From CAZWSE01 sp964636575 (GTDB lineage: Bacteria; Pseudomonadota; Alphaproteobacteria; Rhodobacterales; Rhodobacteraceae): a DNA stretch of 47,712 nt. Below, piece after piece: positions 1 through 9,541 of this stretch; the stretch's first letter is position 1, and every line of letters begins with the position of its first letter. Below the pieces are notes generated by a model that was given only the letters and a program-made list of their open reading frames with translations, was not told the DNA's origin and made no database searches. The stretch covers positions 1 through 47,712 of the forward strand of contig CAZWSE010000010.1 in assembly GCA_964636575.1 (NCBI GenBank), in the 5' to 3' direction. Position numbers and translations under genes: made by a program.

Positions 1-468
1 GTTGCATACGCCCAGTCGCCAAACGCTGGTAACCCGGTTGGTGCGAACTGGCTGTGGGCATGGGCAATGGCGGTTCCTGCTGGCTCGCCAAACGCTGCCG
101 AGTCCGCTGCCTTCATCGAATGGGCAACATCCAAAGACTACATCAAGGCGGTTGCAGACCACCCTGATTTCGGTTGGGGCTCCGTACCAACAGGCACACG
201 CGCCTCAACATACGCGTACCCTGAGTTCCAAGCCGCAGCCCCCTTCGCCGCTGCTGAAATGGCAGCCATCGAATCTGCTGCTCCTGAAGCGACTGACATC
301 AAGCCGTACGTCGGCGTTCAGTTTGCTGCGATCCCTGAGTTCCCCGAAGTGGGCTCTGCGGTTGCACAGGAAATCGCTGCGGCTCTGTCCGGTGCGAAAT
401 CGGTAGACGAAGCTCTGGCGGATGCCCAAGCGGCAGCTGCTTCGATTATGACAGAAGCTGGCTACTAA
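1..468 (+). CDS. smoE: Polyol (sorbitol/mannitol) ABC transporter substrate-binding protein, C-terminal part
   Basis: The reading frame is open from the first base, so the gene starts upstream of the window; 155 C-terminal residues are visible. They read as the C-terminal lobe of a family 1 extracellular solute-binding protein (residues such as GANWLWAWAMAVPAGSPN, then a long helical tail with EFPEVGSAVAQEIAAALSG). Such proteins capture the sugar in the periplasm and hand it to the two permeases encoded next. The assignment to sorbitol/mannitol (SmoE) comes mainly from the neighbours: smoF, smoG and smoK and a mannitol 2-dehydrogenase in the same order as the Rhodobacter polyol operon. A hairpin follows 13 bases after the stop. 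Any other CUT1 sugar-binding protein would look similar in this fragment. Confidence 0.8.
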   Translation, partial: VAYAQSPNAGNPVGANWLWAWAMAVPAGSPNAAESAAFIEWATSKDYIKAVADHPDFGWGSVPTGTRASTYAYPEFQAAAPFAAAEMAAIESAAPEATDIKPYVGVQFAAIPEFPEVGSAVAQEIAAALSGAKSVDEALADAQAAAASIMTEAGY

Positions 469-481
469 ACTAAGCTCTCTC

Positions 482-512
482 GGAAAGGCCTGAGTAAGTC
501 TCGGGCCTTTCC
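482..512 (+). terminator. Hairpin after smoE (attenuator/processing signal)
   Basis: A 13-base arm at 482-494 (GGAAAGGCCTGAG) pairs with 500-512 (CTCGGGCCTTTCC) around a 5-base loop, with one G-U pair. A T-rich stretch follows only after about 15 bases. It lies between the binding-protein gene and the permease genes. It probably causes partial termination or protects the 3' end of the smoE message, giving more binding protein than permease. Confidence 0.7.
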
Positions 513-635
513 CCACCACTTTAGTTTTTCTTTCGTCCTTGTCCTGACACGGGTCCTTTGACCCGCATGCCTTTGGCGTGGGATATCCGGCGACCCGTCT
601 CGTAGCTCTGTTCACTTTGCTGAAAGATTGAACCC

Positions 636-1574
636 ATGGCCAACAGAACAATTCCCCGTCTTCTTCAGACCCCGGCCGTGTTGCTGTTGCTGGTTTGGAT
701 GCTGATCCCGCTTGGGATGACCTTGTTCTTTTCGTTTATCCGTTATGTGTTGAACAGCTTGAACCGACCAGAATGGACATCGCCTTCGGTGTCGAACTGG
801 CGTGGGTTTGGCAACTATCAATACGTGTGGAACCAAGACAGTTTCTGGCTCGCTATTCAGAACAGCCTTCTCATCGTGTGTAGTATTCTGTTTTTGACGG
901 TCATCTTAGGCGTGCTGATTGCAGTGCTTATCAACCGGGCCTTTCCGGGGCGCGGTATTGTGCGTGTTTTGCTAATCTCACCATTCTTTGTGATGCCTGC
1001 TGTGAATGCGGTTCTGTGGATCAACATGATTCTTGACCCTGTGCTGGGTCTACAAGGGATCGCCGTTGGTGGCATTAACGAGATCATAGCGGGTCTTCGA
1101 AATGCCCCACTCATAGGCAGCTTCTTCTCACTCTGGCCTGAATTTGAACCAATCTCTTTCCGCGCGACGCAAACCTCTGCCTATGCGGTTATCACGATGG
1201 TGACGTGGCAATGGACGCCGTTTGCGGTGCTTATCTTCATGACCTCGCTGCAATCTGAGGATCAACAGCAAAAAGAGGCTGCCATTCTGGACGGCGCGTC
1301 CCGTTGGTCGCAGTTCCGTTTTCTGACCTTACCGCACCTAGGCCGACCCATTGCGATTGTGGTCATGATCCAGGCGATTTTCCATCTGTCGCTTTATGCG
1401 GAGATCGAAATTGTCAGCCGCGGCAATGGCAACAAGAACTTGCCTTATTACATCGGCGAGCTTGCCAACAATAACATCGGTGCCGCCAGTGCGACGGGCA
1501 TCTTCGCAGTCATCCTTGCCAACATCGTAGCGATCTTCCTGCTGCGCATGGTTGGCAAGACGCTCATGGAATAG
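636..1574 (+). CDS. smoF: Polyol ABC transporter permease 1 (SmoF-like)
   Basis: This 312-residue inner-membrane protein is one half of the transmembrane channel for a sugar alcohol. The N-terminus (TPAVLLLLVWMLIPLGMTLFF) is the usual first membrane helix, and about six helices can be picked out. The cytoplasmic EAA loop that docks on the ATPase is clear (EAAILDGASRWSQFRFLTLP). Length and layout fit the MalF/SmoF side of CUT1 systems. It starts 167 bases after smoE, beyond the hairpin, and ends 10 bases before the second permease. Substrate is inferred from the mannitol dehydrogenase further along; the family alone does not fix it. Confidence 0.85.
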   Translation: MANRTIPRLLQTPAVLLLLVWMLIPLGMTLFFSFIRYVLNSLNRPEWTSPSVSNWRGFGNYQYVWNQDSFWLAIQNSLLIVCSILFLTVILGVLIAVLINRAFPGRGIVRVLLISPFFVMPAVNAVLWINMILDPVLGLQGIAVGGINEIIAGLRNAPLIGSFFSLWPEFEPISFRATQTSAYAVITMVTWQWTPFAVLIFMTSLQSEDQQQKEAAILDGASRWSQFRFLTLPHLGRPIAIVVMIQAIFHLSLYAEIEIVSRGNGNKNLPYYIGELANNNIGAASATGIFAVILANIVAIFLLRMVGKTLME

Positions 1575-1584
1575 GAGACCGACA

Positions 1585-2418
1585 ATGGCAATCGTTGCAG
1601 AATCCTCGAAGTTTTCAAGAATTGCTTGGCCCGTTCTGGCATGGGCCGTAGGCCTGCTGTTCTTCTTTCCGATCTTTTATATGGTCATGACCAGTTTCAA
1701 GACGGATGCGGATGCGGTGAAGCCGGAATTCCTGTTCAGCTTTACGCCGACCTTGGAAAACTACACCAACATGACCGACAACTATGATTATTGGCGCTTT
1801 GCGACCAATTCAGTCATCACTGCTGTCTCGGCGACACTTCTCACACTGATCGTCAGCGTGCCATGTGCCTATGCGATGGCCTTCAACCCGAGCCGCGGAA
1901 CAAAGGACATTCTGATGTGGATGCTGTCCACAAAGATGCTACCAGCGGCTGCGGTTCTATATCCGATGATCTTTATGGCCAAGTATCTTGGTATCTATGA
2001 TACGCGTTTCGTTGTGATCATTGTGTTGACCCTGATCAACCTCCCAATCGCGATTTGGATGCTGTTCACCTACTTCAAAGACATTCCAAAAGACATTATT
2101 GAGGCTGGCCAGATGGACGGTCTGACCACCTGGGGTGAAGTGAAGGAAATTCTTGTGCCACTTGCATGGGGCGGGATCGCGTCTACAGCGCTCTTGATCT
2201 TCATTTTCTGCTGGAATGAAGCCTATTGGACCGTCCGCCTGACGACGTTCAATGCCGCCACGCTTTCGACCTTGATTGAAGGCAACCGTGCGCCTGAAGG
2301 TCTGTTCTTTGGACGTCTATCCGCTGTTTCCACTGCCGCCGTAGGGCCCATCGTCGTGTTGGGCTGGTTCTGTCAAAAACAACTCGTCCAAGGCTTGACC
2401 TTCGGCGCTGTCAAATAA
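1585..2418 (+). CDS. smoG: Polyol ABC transporter permease 2 (SmoG-like)
   Basis: A 277-residue permease of the MalG/SmoG type and partner of the upstream permease. It has an N-terminal helix (FSRIAWPVLAWAVGLLFFFP), about six membrane segments and the EAA loop EAGQMDGLTTWGEVKEILVP, where the second A is G. It ends in GLTFGAVK, a common terminus for this group. I chose the ATG at 1585 rather than one at 1552 because AGGAG lies 7 bases upstream and the earlier start would run into smoF. The stop is followed 9 bases later by the ATPase gene. Confidence 0.86.
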   Translation: MAIVAESSKFSRIAWPVLAWAVGLLFFFPIFYMVMTSFKTDADAVKPEFLFSFTPTLENYTNMTDNYDYWRFATNSVITAVSATLLTLIVSVPCAYAMAFNPSRGTKDILMWMLSTKMLPAAAVLYPMIFMAKYLGIYDTRFVVIIVLTLINLPIAIWMLFTYFKDIPKDIIEAGQMDGLTTWGEVKEILVPLAWGGIASTALLIFIFCWNEAYWTVRLTTFNAATLSTLIEGNRAPEGLFFGRLSAVSTAAVGPIVVLGWFCQKQLVQGLTFGAVK

Positions 2419-2427
2419 GGAACGATC

Positions 2428-3434
<1,007 letters not shown>

Positions 3435-3438
<4 letters not shown>

Positions 3439-4916
3439 TAACGACGATGGTTCATCTATCAGACGCTGCGTTAAGCGATGTCTCGGCTGATGTTAAAAAG
3501 CCGCTTTATGATCGTGCGCGCTTAACGCCGGGTATTGTTCACATTGGTCTGGGAAACTTTCACCGTGCGCATCAGGCGTGGTATCTACACCGTCTTATGC
3601 AACAGGGCGAAGCCTTGGATTGGGCGATCATCGGGGCAGGGGTCCGCGCCCCTGATGAAGCACAACGCAAACGACTTGCGGCGCAGGATTACCTGACCAC
3701 ATTGATCGAGCTGGATCCAAAAGGCCGCTCTGCTGAAATCATCGGTTCCATGATCGGATTTGTCCCGATCGAAGAACACAACGGTGCGTTGATTGCGCAG
3801 ATGGCCGATCCGTCTATTCGGATTGTCGCACTGACTGTGACCGAAGGTGGATACTATATCGACCCTGTGACCAAAGGCTTTGACGCGACGCATCCCGACA
3901 TCCAACATGATGCCGCGCATCCAGACACCCCGCGCACGGCGTTTGGGGCTATGATCGCCGCATTGAAACGACGCCGTGCCGCTGGCACAGGCCCCTTCAC
4001 GGGGCAAAGCTGTGACAACCTGCAAGGCAACGGTGCGATCTTGCGTCAAACGGTGGTGTCCTTGGCGCGGCTCAGTGATCCAGACCTTGCGAATTGGATC
4101 GATGCAGAATGTACGTTCCCAAACGCGATGGTAGATTGCATCGTGCCTGCGACGGGTCCGGACGAGTTGGAACTGGCCAAAACCTTCGGCATCGACGACG
4201 CTGCTCCTGTTACCCATGAGAACTTTCGTCAGTGGGTCATCGAAGACAACTTCTGCGCCGGTCGGCCTGATTGGGACAAGGCGGGGGCCACTTTCACACA
4301 CGATGTTCACGCCTTTGAGGCGATGAAGATCCGTATCCTGAATGGCGGCCACCAACTGTTGTCAAACGCAGGCGAAATCCTGTCTGTCGACTTCATCGCG
4401 GATTGCATGGCGCATCCTTTGATCAAAGCGTACTTCCGCAAAACCGCTCTGACAGAAATAGCCCCTCAGGTAAGTGACGTCCCAGGCATGACGCCCAAAA
4501 GATACGTAGATCTGATCGATGCGCGTTTCTCAAACCCGCAGATCATCGACACAGTGCGTCGGGTCGCCTTCGATGGGGCATCGCGGCACACAGGCTTTAT
4601 TCTGCCAACGGTGCGGGATGCGTTGGCGCAAGGGACACCCATTGACGGGCTGGCCCTTTCACAGGCGCTTTGGGCGCGTATGTGCGCGGGATCAAGGGCT
4701 GACGGATCAAAGATTGAACCGAATGATCCGATCTGGGATCAGCTGACCACAGCAGCCAATGAGGCCAAGTCGAATCCTATCGCATGGTTGAACCAAAGCG
4801 ACCTCTACGGCGATTTAGCGCAATCTGCTCCATTCCGAGACAGTTTTGTCGGTTGGCTATCGCTGATCTGGTCAGACGGTGCAGAAGCAGCGCTTCAAAA
4901 ATACACAGCGGAGTGA
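3435..4916 (+). CDS. mtlK: Mannitol 2-dehydrogenase (polyol-specific long-chain dehydrogenase)
   Basis: A 493-residue NAD-dependent dehydrogenase that oxidises D-mannitol to D-fructose (many relatives also take D-arabinitol or sorbitol). The N-terminal Rossmann region carries HIGLGNFHRAHQAWY. The catalytic signature of this family, K-x4-N-x2-H, is present as KIRILNGGH with K298, N303 and H306. The length equals that of the classical bacterial mannitol 2-dehydrogenases. The start overlaps the smoK stop by 4 bases; a second ATG at 3447 is possible. In the Rhodobacter operon a short-chain sorbitol dehydrogenase (smoS) lies between smoK and mtlK; here it is absent, so the operon looks tuned to mannitol. 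A short inverted repeat (TGGGC/GCCCA, 4917-4931) follows the stop but lacks a T-tract. Confidence 0.9.
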
Positions 4917-5089
4917 TGGGCCAAGCGCCCAAGGCTGTAGAGTAGGGCCGCTCTTTGGGATTGCCATAAGCGCGATTTAGGGTCAGCGTTGATGTTATCG
5001 CTCTGGATTGTAGCGATGAAACACTCGCCGATTTGACCTCATAAACTTAGGTGAAATCTGGTCGGCCCAACACACTGAAAGCGCAGCAC

Positions 5090-5971
5090 ATGTCCGAAAG
5101 CCCTACGTCCCAAATAATGGGCTTTGCAGCGGCGTGGTGTATTGTGCTGGTTTGGTCCTTTTGGCTGATCGTAAGTCGGGTCGCCAATGACAGCGGGCTT
5201 ACGGTCTATGACTTGGCTGCGATGCGTTATGGATTGGCCTCAATCATCGCGATCCCACTTTGCATCTACTACAAACCTTGGCGCACGATGCGCATCTCCG
5301 AAATCGCAGCGCTGTCATTTATTCTTGGGCCAGTCTACATTCTCATCGTATTTTCGGGGTTTCTCTACGCGCCAGCGGCGCACGGAGGGATTTTCATGAA
5401 CGGTGTTCTGCCGCTTATCAGTATGGTTTGGGCGGTTGTTTTGATGGGGGTTTTTCCCAGCAAAAGGCGGGTATTGGGAGCAGTTCTCATCCTGTTCTCT
5501 GCAATCGTTCTGGCATGGGATGCGAGTGTTTCAAGCAGTGCACAAGCTTGGATCGGGGACATCTTGTTTTTGATCGGGGCAGTGTTCTTTTCAATCTATA
5601 TGGTCCTGTCCGAGCGGTGGAAACTCGGGGCGATGCAGATCATCTTTTGCGGAACTATCGTCAACGCGGTGTTTTATCTGCCTATTTGGTTCTTCTGGTT
5701 GCCATCGGGTATGGCGGATGCGCCAACAGGGCCTTTTCTTCTGCAGGCCGTATATCAAGGGTTCGTGCCAAACTTGATTGGTTTGCTGTTCATCGCATAT
5801 GCATCGCGCACCATAGGTAATGGCAACACATCCTTTATTCTCGCCGCTGTGCCTGGCGGTGGCGCTATACTGGGTGCCTTGATCTTGGATGAATCGCTGA
5901 CCTTGATCAGCTTGATTGCGCTTGTGGCGCTCACCGCGGGGTTGCTTATGAGCGTGCGTCGGCGTGCATAG
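5090..5971 (+). CDS. EamA/DMT-family metabolite transporter
   Basis: A 293-residue integral membrane protein with about ten helices and two EamA repeats, the second beginning near AWIGDILFLIGAVFFSIYMV. The family exports or imports amino acids, nucleotide sugars and other metabolites; substrate cannot be read from sequence. I prefer the ATG at 5090 (MSESPTSQIMGF) over a GTG at 5051, because the extra N-terminal residues of the longer form are polar and atypical; no strong ribosome-binding site supports either. It stands alone: about 170 bases from the mannitol operon and more than 400 from the next gene. Any link to either operon is doubtful. Confidence 0.8.
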   Translation: MSESPTSQIMGFAAAWCIVLVWSFWLIVSRVANDSGLTVYDLAAMRYGLASIIAIPLCIYYKPWRTMRISEIAALSFILGPVYILIVFSGFLYAPAAHGGIFMNGVLPLISMVWAVVLMGVFPSKRRVLGAVLILFSAIVLAWDASVSSSAQAWIGDILFLIGAVFFSIYMVLSERWKLGAMQIIFCGTIVNAVFYLPIWFFWLPSGMADAPTGPFLLQAVYQGFVPNLIGLLFIAYASRTIGNGNTSFILAAVPGGGAILGALILDESLTLISLIALVALTAGLLMSVRRRA

Positions 5972-6380
5972 CGGCCGTGTGTTTTGGGCAGAAACGGCGC
6001 AATGGTAGATAGCTAATCTTAGAAGAGACGAATGTTAAAGCGTCCAGTGGTGAAAGAGAATTTCGCTTATATTGCGAGTAGTTGCGTAGCAAATCCAGAA
6101 GTCCTGCGGGTGCCATTCGAACCGTTTGTATTCGTCTATTCGGTTAAGTGCCGTCGGAGCATAAATGAGGTTGATTTCAAACCCTGCAGATACAATCTCA
6201 TGCTGCATAGAGCCTCACCAAAGCTCACGCAAAAAATACTAGACAGACCTGAATTGCTCCAATACCAATTTTGGTTAATGGTTGGTGCCGCAACGTAAAG
6301 CCTATAATGGCGAACGGTGTTCCAGCCTAAAGCTATGCGCAAACATACTCAGGCGTATGGCTTTGTCAGGGAGGACAAAA
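5972..6380. other. Intergenic region upstream of tctC
   Basis: 409 bases without a credible gene. An open frame of 88 codons (6032-6298) has no ribosome-binding site, no recognisable domain and unlikely composition. The stretch must contain the promoter of the tctC operon, but I cannot point to a convincing -35/-10 pair or operator. The 3' end carries AGGGAGG at 6368-6374, the ribosome-binding site of tctC. Confidence 0.5.
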
Positions 6381-7394
6381 ATGAAAAGAGTACTAGGAAC
6401 TGCGGCTTTTGTCGCAACGATGATGGCTGGTGGAACAGCTTTCGCATTTGAATGTGTGCGCACTGAAGCGTCCATGGACAAGCCGGGCGGATTTCCGGAA
6501 CGCGCCCTCACGATGGTTGTACCTTACGGTCCAGCCGGTGGGTCTGGCCAAGTCGCCGGTGCAATGGCTGAGGCCGTGACCGAGTTGACCGGCATTCCGA
6601 TCAACCGTGACCACAAACCCGGCGGGTCCGGCACTGTGGGCATGACCGCCTACATGGCGTCTCCAGCTGATGGCTATAACGTGCTTGAGCACATCGACGA
6701 TGCGTCTTCGGCACATGCGCTCGACAGCTCTGTGCCAAATCCGGCTGAAGACCTGATCCCGCTGGTGACCAGCCAGGTGACGTTCAGCCAGATCTACATT
6801 CGCACTGATGAGGACCGCTTTAACGACTGGGAGTCCTTTGTTGAGTGGGTGAAAGCCCAAGACGGCAAAGCGACCATCGCCAACGTATCCAAAGAAGGAT
6901 CAATGGAGCGCGTCACGATGAAGTTCATCACCGATGCGACCGGCATGACGATCCAGCAGATCTCGTTCGACAAAGGTGCGCCGCGCTATGGTGCCCTTCT
7001 GGGTGGGCAAGTGGATGCCTTGTTCGAACAACCGGGCGACGTGCGCAACTTTTTGGATGCGGACCAATTCAAGCCGATCCTGACTATCTTTGATGAACGT
7101 CCCAGTGTTTTCGCGGACACACCAACGCACCGCGAAATGGGCATGGACTTTGATCCTTTGCTGCGCTTCCGTGGCTTCTACGTGCATGCGGATGCCCCTG
7201 CGGATCGTGTTGAATGGCTGAAGTGGGCCTTCCAGCGCGGCTATTGCGAAGACAGCTATCAGGCTTTCAACGAAAGCAAGTTCATGACTGTTATCGACAG
7301 CTATCGCGATACGGATGGCTCCAAAGAGCTGATAACGCGCTCGATCGCGCAGTACCGCGACGTCTACAAAGCCATGGGCTTGGACGTGAAATAA
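6381..7394 (+). CDS. Tripartite tricarboxylate transporter (TTT) substrate-binding protein, TctC family
   Basis: A 337-residue periplasmic binding protein. Residues 1-22 are a signal peptide (MKRVLGTAAFVATMMAGGTAFA). The mature part has the family's anion-binding hallmarks: a first loop in VVPYGPAGGSGQVA and a later PADGYNVL segment. TctC proteins bind carboxylates in the periplasm and deliver them to the TctA/TctB membrane pair encoded next. Start at 6381 was chosen for AGGGAGG 6 bases upstream and for the signal peptide. The gene leads a run tctC-tctB-tctA-aldehyde dehydrogenase-CoA ligase, so the ligand is probably the acid activated by that ligase. Some tripartite carriers in roseobacters carry sulfonates; a plain C2-C4 carboxylate is equally possible from sequence. 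Confidence 0.88.
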   Translation: MKRVLGTAAFVATMMAGGTAFAFECVRTEASMDKPGGFPERALTMVVPYGPAGGSGQVAGAMAEAVTELTGIPINRDHKPGGSGTVGMTAYMASPADGYNVLEHIDDASSAHALDSSVPNPAEDLIPLVTSQVTFSQIYIRTDEDRFNDWESFVEWVKAQDGKATIANVSKEGSMERVTMKFITDATGMTIQQISFDKGAPRYGALLGGQVDALFEQPGDVRNFLDADQFKPILTIFDERPSVFADTPTHREMGMDFDPLLRFRGFYVHADAPADRVEWLKWAFQRGYCEDSYQAFNESKFMTVIDSYRDTDGSKELITRSIAQYRDVYKAMGLDVK

Positions 7395-7413
7395 GGTCAC
7401 TGATGTGATCTTT

Positions 7414-7444
7414 GGCGTGGTGCCTTCGGGTGCCACGTCTTTTT
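7414..7444 (+). terminator. Intrinsic terminator/attenuator between tctC and tctB
   Basis: Arms 7414-7424 (GGCGTGGTGCC) and 7429-7439 (GGTGCCACGTC) form an 11-bp stem with three G-U pairs, closed by a C(TTCG)G tetraloop and followed by TTTTT at 7440-7444. This is a textbook Rho-independent terminator placed inside the operon, 19 bases after the tctC stop. Partial read-through would give much binding protein and little TctBA. Confidence 0.85.
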
Positions 7445-7467
7445 ATGTTTGAATTGGGGGATCACCT

Positions 7468-8013
7468 TTGGGACGTCTCACACGCACCCATATGGTTGAA
7501 GTTGCAATCTTTCTGTTGATTGTCGCGGTCTTTTACGGCTTTTCGTTTGAGTTCAATCAACCCATTGAAATCTACATCTTCGGGGCCACTGCATGGCCGC
7601 GGGTGGTGATTGCACTGCTGTTTGCAGCGACCCTTGGCAACTTTTGGTTTCAATACAAAAACGGGTCTGCCTCTCAGGGCACAATCGGCCAAACGGATGA
7701 CCGCGCCGATTACAGTGACCCCGGCACCCTACCGCGTATGGTGGCTGTTCTACTAACGCCGTTCCTCTTCGCGTGGTTGTTAAAGCCCGTTGGTATCTAC
7801 TTCAGCGCCCCCTTCTTTATTGCTGCCATCATCTGGCTGTTTGGCGAGCGTCGCTGGAAGGCGATCTTGCTTATGACACTTCTGATCTATGTCATTTTCA
7901 TCGGGCTCTTTTTGATGGTCCTTAATGCGCCCCTGCCGCAGGGTAACGTATCGCCCTTCTACGACTTTAGCGCTTGGATCTTGAAGTTGAACGCCAAGCT
8001 ACAGGGAATATGA
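7468..8013 (+). CDS. TTT transporter small membrane subunit, TctB family
   Basis: A 181-residue protein with four predicted membrane helices (for example VEVAIFLLIVAVFYGFSF near the N-terminus and AILLMTLLIYVIFIGLFLMV towards the end), matching the TctB/DUF1468 size and topology. It forms the small membrane subunit with TctA. The start is uncertain: TTG at 7468 has GGGGG 7 bases upstream; an in-frame ATG at 7492 lacks this. It ends 7 bases before tctA. Confidence 0.85.
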   Translation: MGRLTRTHMVEVAIFLLIVAVFYGFSFEFNQPIEIYIFGATAWPRVVIALLFAATLGNFWFQYKNGSASQGTIGQTDDRADYSDPGTLPRMVAVLLTPFLFAWLLKPVGIYFSAPFFIAAIIWLFGERRWKAILLMTLLIYVIFIGLFLMVLNAPLPQGNVSPFYDFSAWILKLNAKLQGI

Positions 8014-8020
8014 GCACACG

Positions 8021-9511
8021 ATGATCGAGAATTTTCTAGCTGGCTCTGCAGCCCTTTTTGGCGACTGGGTCACCATCGGCATCTTCGTGTTTGGCGTCAT
8101 TGGCGGGATGCTATTCGGCGCGATCCCAGGGGTCAGCATGTTGACGCTGGCCGCGATCTTGCTGCCTTTCACCGCAAGCCTTGAGCCAGCCCAAGGTGTG
8201 ATGCTCTTTGCTGTGATCTATTGCACCGGTACCTATGGCGGCGCGATTACAGCGATCCTGTTCAACATCCCCGGCGCGCCTGAAAACGCACCGACCGCCT
8301 TTGACGGCTATCCGATGACCCAAAACGGTGAATCCGGTAAGGCCGTAGGGGCTGCCGTTTTGTGTTCCGCCATTGGCGGTATCGCTTCTGCCTTGGTCAT
8401 GATGGCCGCGACTGAGCCGTTGGCCCAGTGGGCGATCCGCAACATTGGCCCGCCCGAGATTTTTGCGCTGGTGTTCTTTGGTCTTGCTGTTGCCTCTTCC
8501 GTCGGTGCGCGGACCATTTGGAAAGGCTGGATGTCCGTGCTGATCGGTCTGTTGATCGCAACCATCGGGCAAGATCCCGTAGGGGGTATCAACCGCTACA
8601 ACTTTGGCCTGACGGACTTGGCTGCTGGCATTGCGTTCGTCCCTGCCATCCTTGGCTTCTTCGCTGTTTCCGAGATTTTCGTACAGGCCGAAAAGCAAGC
8701 CAGCGGCAAGTACAAAGCGCCGAAGGTCAGCATGGCCTTTCCGTCCTTCCTTGAACTTTGGATGCATAAGATCGCGGTGGTCCGGTCCATCCTTGTCGGC
8801 TTTTTCTGCGGTATCCTGCCGGGCATTGGTGCCACTTTGGCCGCCTTTATGAGCTATGGCGAGGCCGTGCGTTGGTCCAAAAACAAAGAGGAATTCGGTA
8901 AAGGCAAACTGGAAGGCGTGATCTCGGCTGAGACCGCCAACAACGCGGCCACGGGGGCTGCGATGATCCCTCTGCTTGCGCTTGGTTTGCCGGGCGGGGC
9001 GTTGACCGCGATGATGGTCGCCGTGTTCCAGATGCATGACCTGCAACCGGGGCCGCTGGTGTTCATGATGTCGCCAGACCTGATCTGGATCGTTTTTGCT
9101 GCAATGTTTTATGCGAACCTTTCGATCCTGATCATCGGGTTGGTTGAAACCAAAACGATCCTCAATCTGCTGAAAATTCCGTTCCAGTTTCTCGCCCCTT
9201 TGATCCTGATGTTGGCCACGGTTGGCGCCTATATCAGTCGTGGTTTGGTGCTCGATGTGATGGTCATGTTCCTTGCAGGGATCATGGGCTACCTGTTGCG
9301 CCGGTCCGGCTTTTCGATCCCGGGCATTGTTTTGGGGCTGATCCTCGGCAAAATCGGGGAACAGAATTTCGCGCAAGGCATGCAGATGGTGCACTATGAT
9401 CTGGGCACGTACTTCTCGCGTCCGATCTGTTTGATCCTGATCATTGCCGGATCATTGACACTGGCTTCCAGCATCTACCGCGCCTTTGCACCGATCAAAA
9501 AACCAGTGTAA
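8021..9511 (+). CDS. TTT transporter large membrane subunit, TctA family
   Basis: A 496-residue inner-membrane protein and the translocation subunit of the tripartite carrier. Family landmarks are the glycine-rich GAIPGVSMLTLAAILLPFT near residue 31 and its repeat GILPGIGATLAAFMSYGEA near residue 265, plus YGGAITAILFNIPGAPENAPT. About eleven to twelve helices are apparent. TctA proteins are secondary transporters driven by an ion gradient. It is followed by a 30-base gap with AGGAG, then the acylating aldehyde dehydrogenase, so transport and catabolism are co-transcribed. Confidence 0.92.
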   Translation: MIENFLAGSAALFGDWVTIGIFVFGVIGGMLFGAIPGVSMLTLAAILLPFTASLEPAQGVMLFAVIYCTGTYGGAITAILFNIPGAPENAPTAFDGYPMTQNGESGKAVGAAVLCSAIGGIASALVMMAATEPLAQWAIRNIGPPEIFALVFFGLAVASSVGARTIWKGWMSVLIGLLIATIGQDPVGGINRYNFGLTDLAAGIAFVPAILGFFAVSEIFVQAEKQASGKYKAPKVSMAFPSFLELWMHKIAVVRSILVGFFCGILPGIGATLAAFMSYGEAVRWSKNKEEFGKGKLEGVISAETANNAATGAAMIPLLALGLPGGALTAMMVAVFQMHDLQPGPLVFMMSPDLIWIVFAAMFYANLSILIIGLVETKTILNLLKIPFQFLAPLILMLATVGAYISRGLVLDVMVMFLAGIMGYLLRRSGFSIPGIVLGLILGKIGEQNFAQGMQMVHYDLGTYFSRPICLILIIAGSLTLASSIYRAFAPIKKPV

Positions 9512-9541
9512 GCCGCGCGCAAACGTCAGGAGTATTCAGGC

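Noticed and set aside
6032..6298. 88-codon open frame in the gap before tctC
   Set aside because: No ribosome-binding site, no recognisable domain, amino acid composition unlike coding frames nearby.
8111..9394. 427-codon open frame antisense to tctA
   Set aside because: Shadow of the tctA codon pattern; product is His/Gln/Asp-rich with no domain, while tctA on the other strand is certain.
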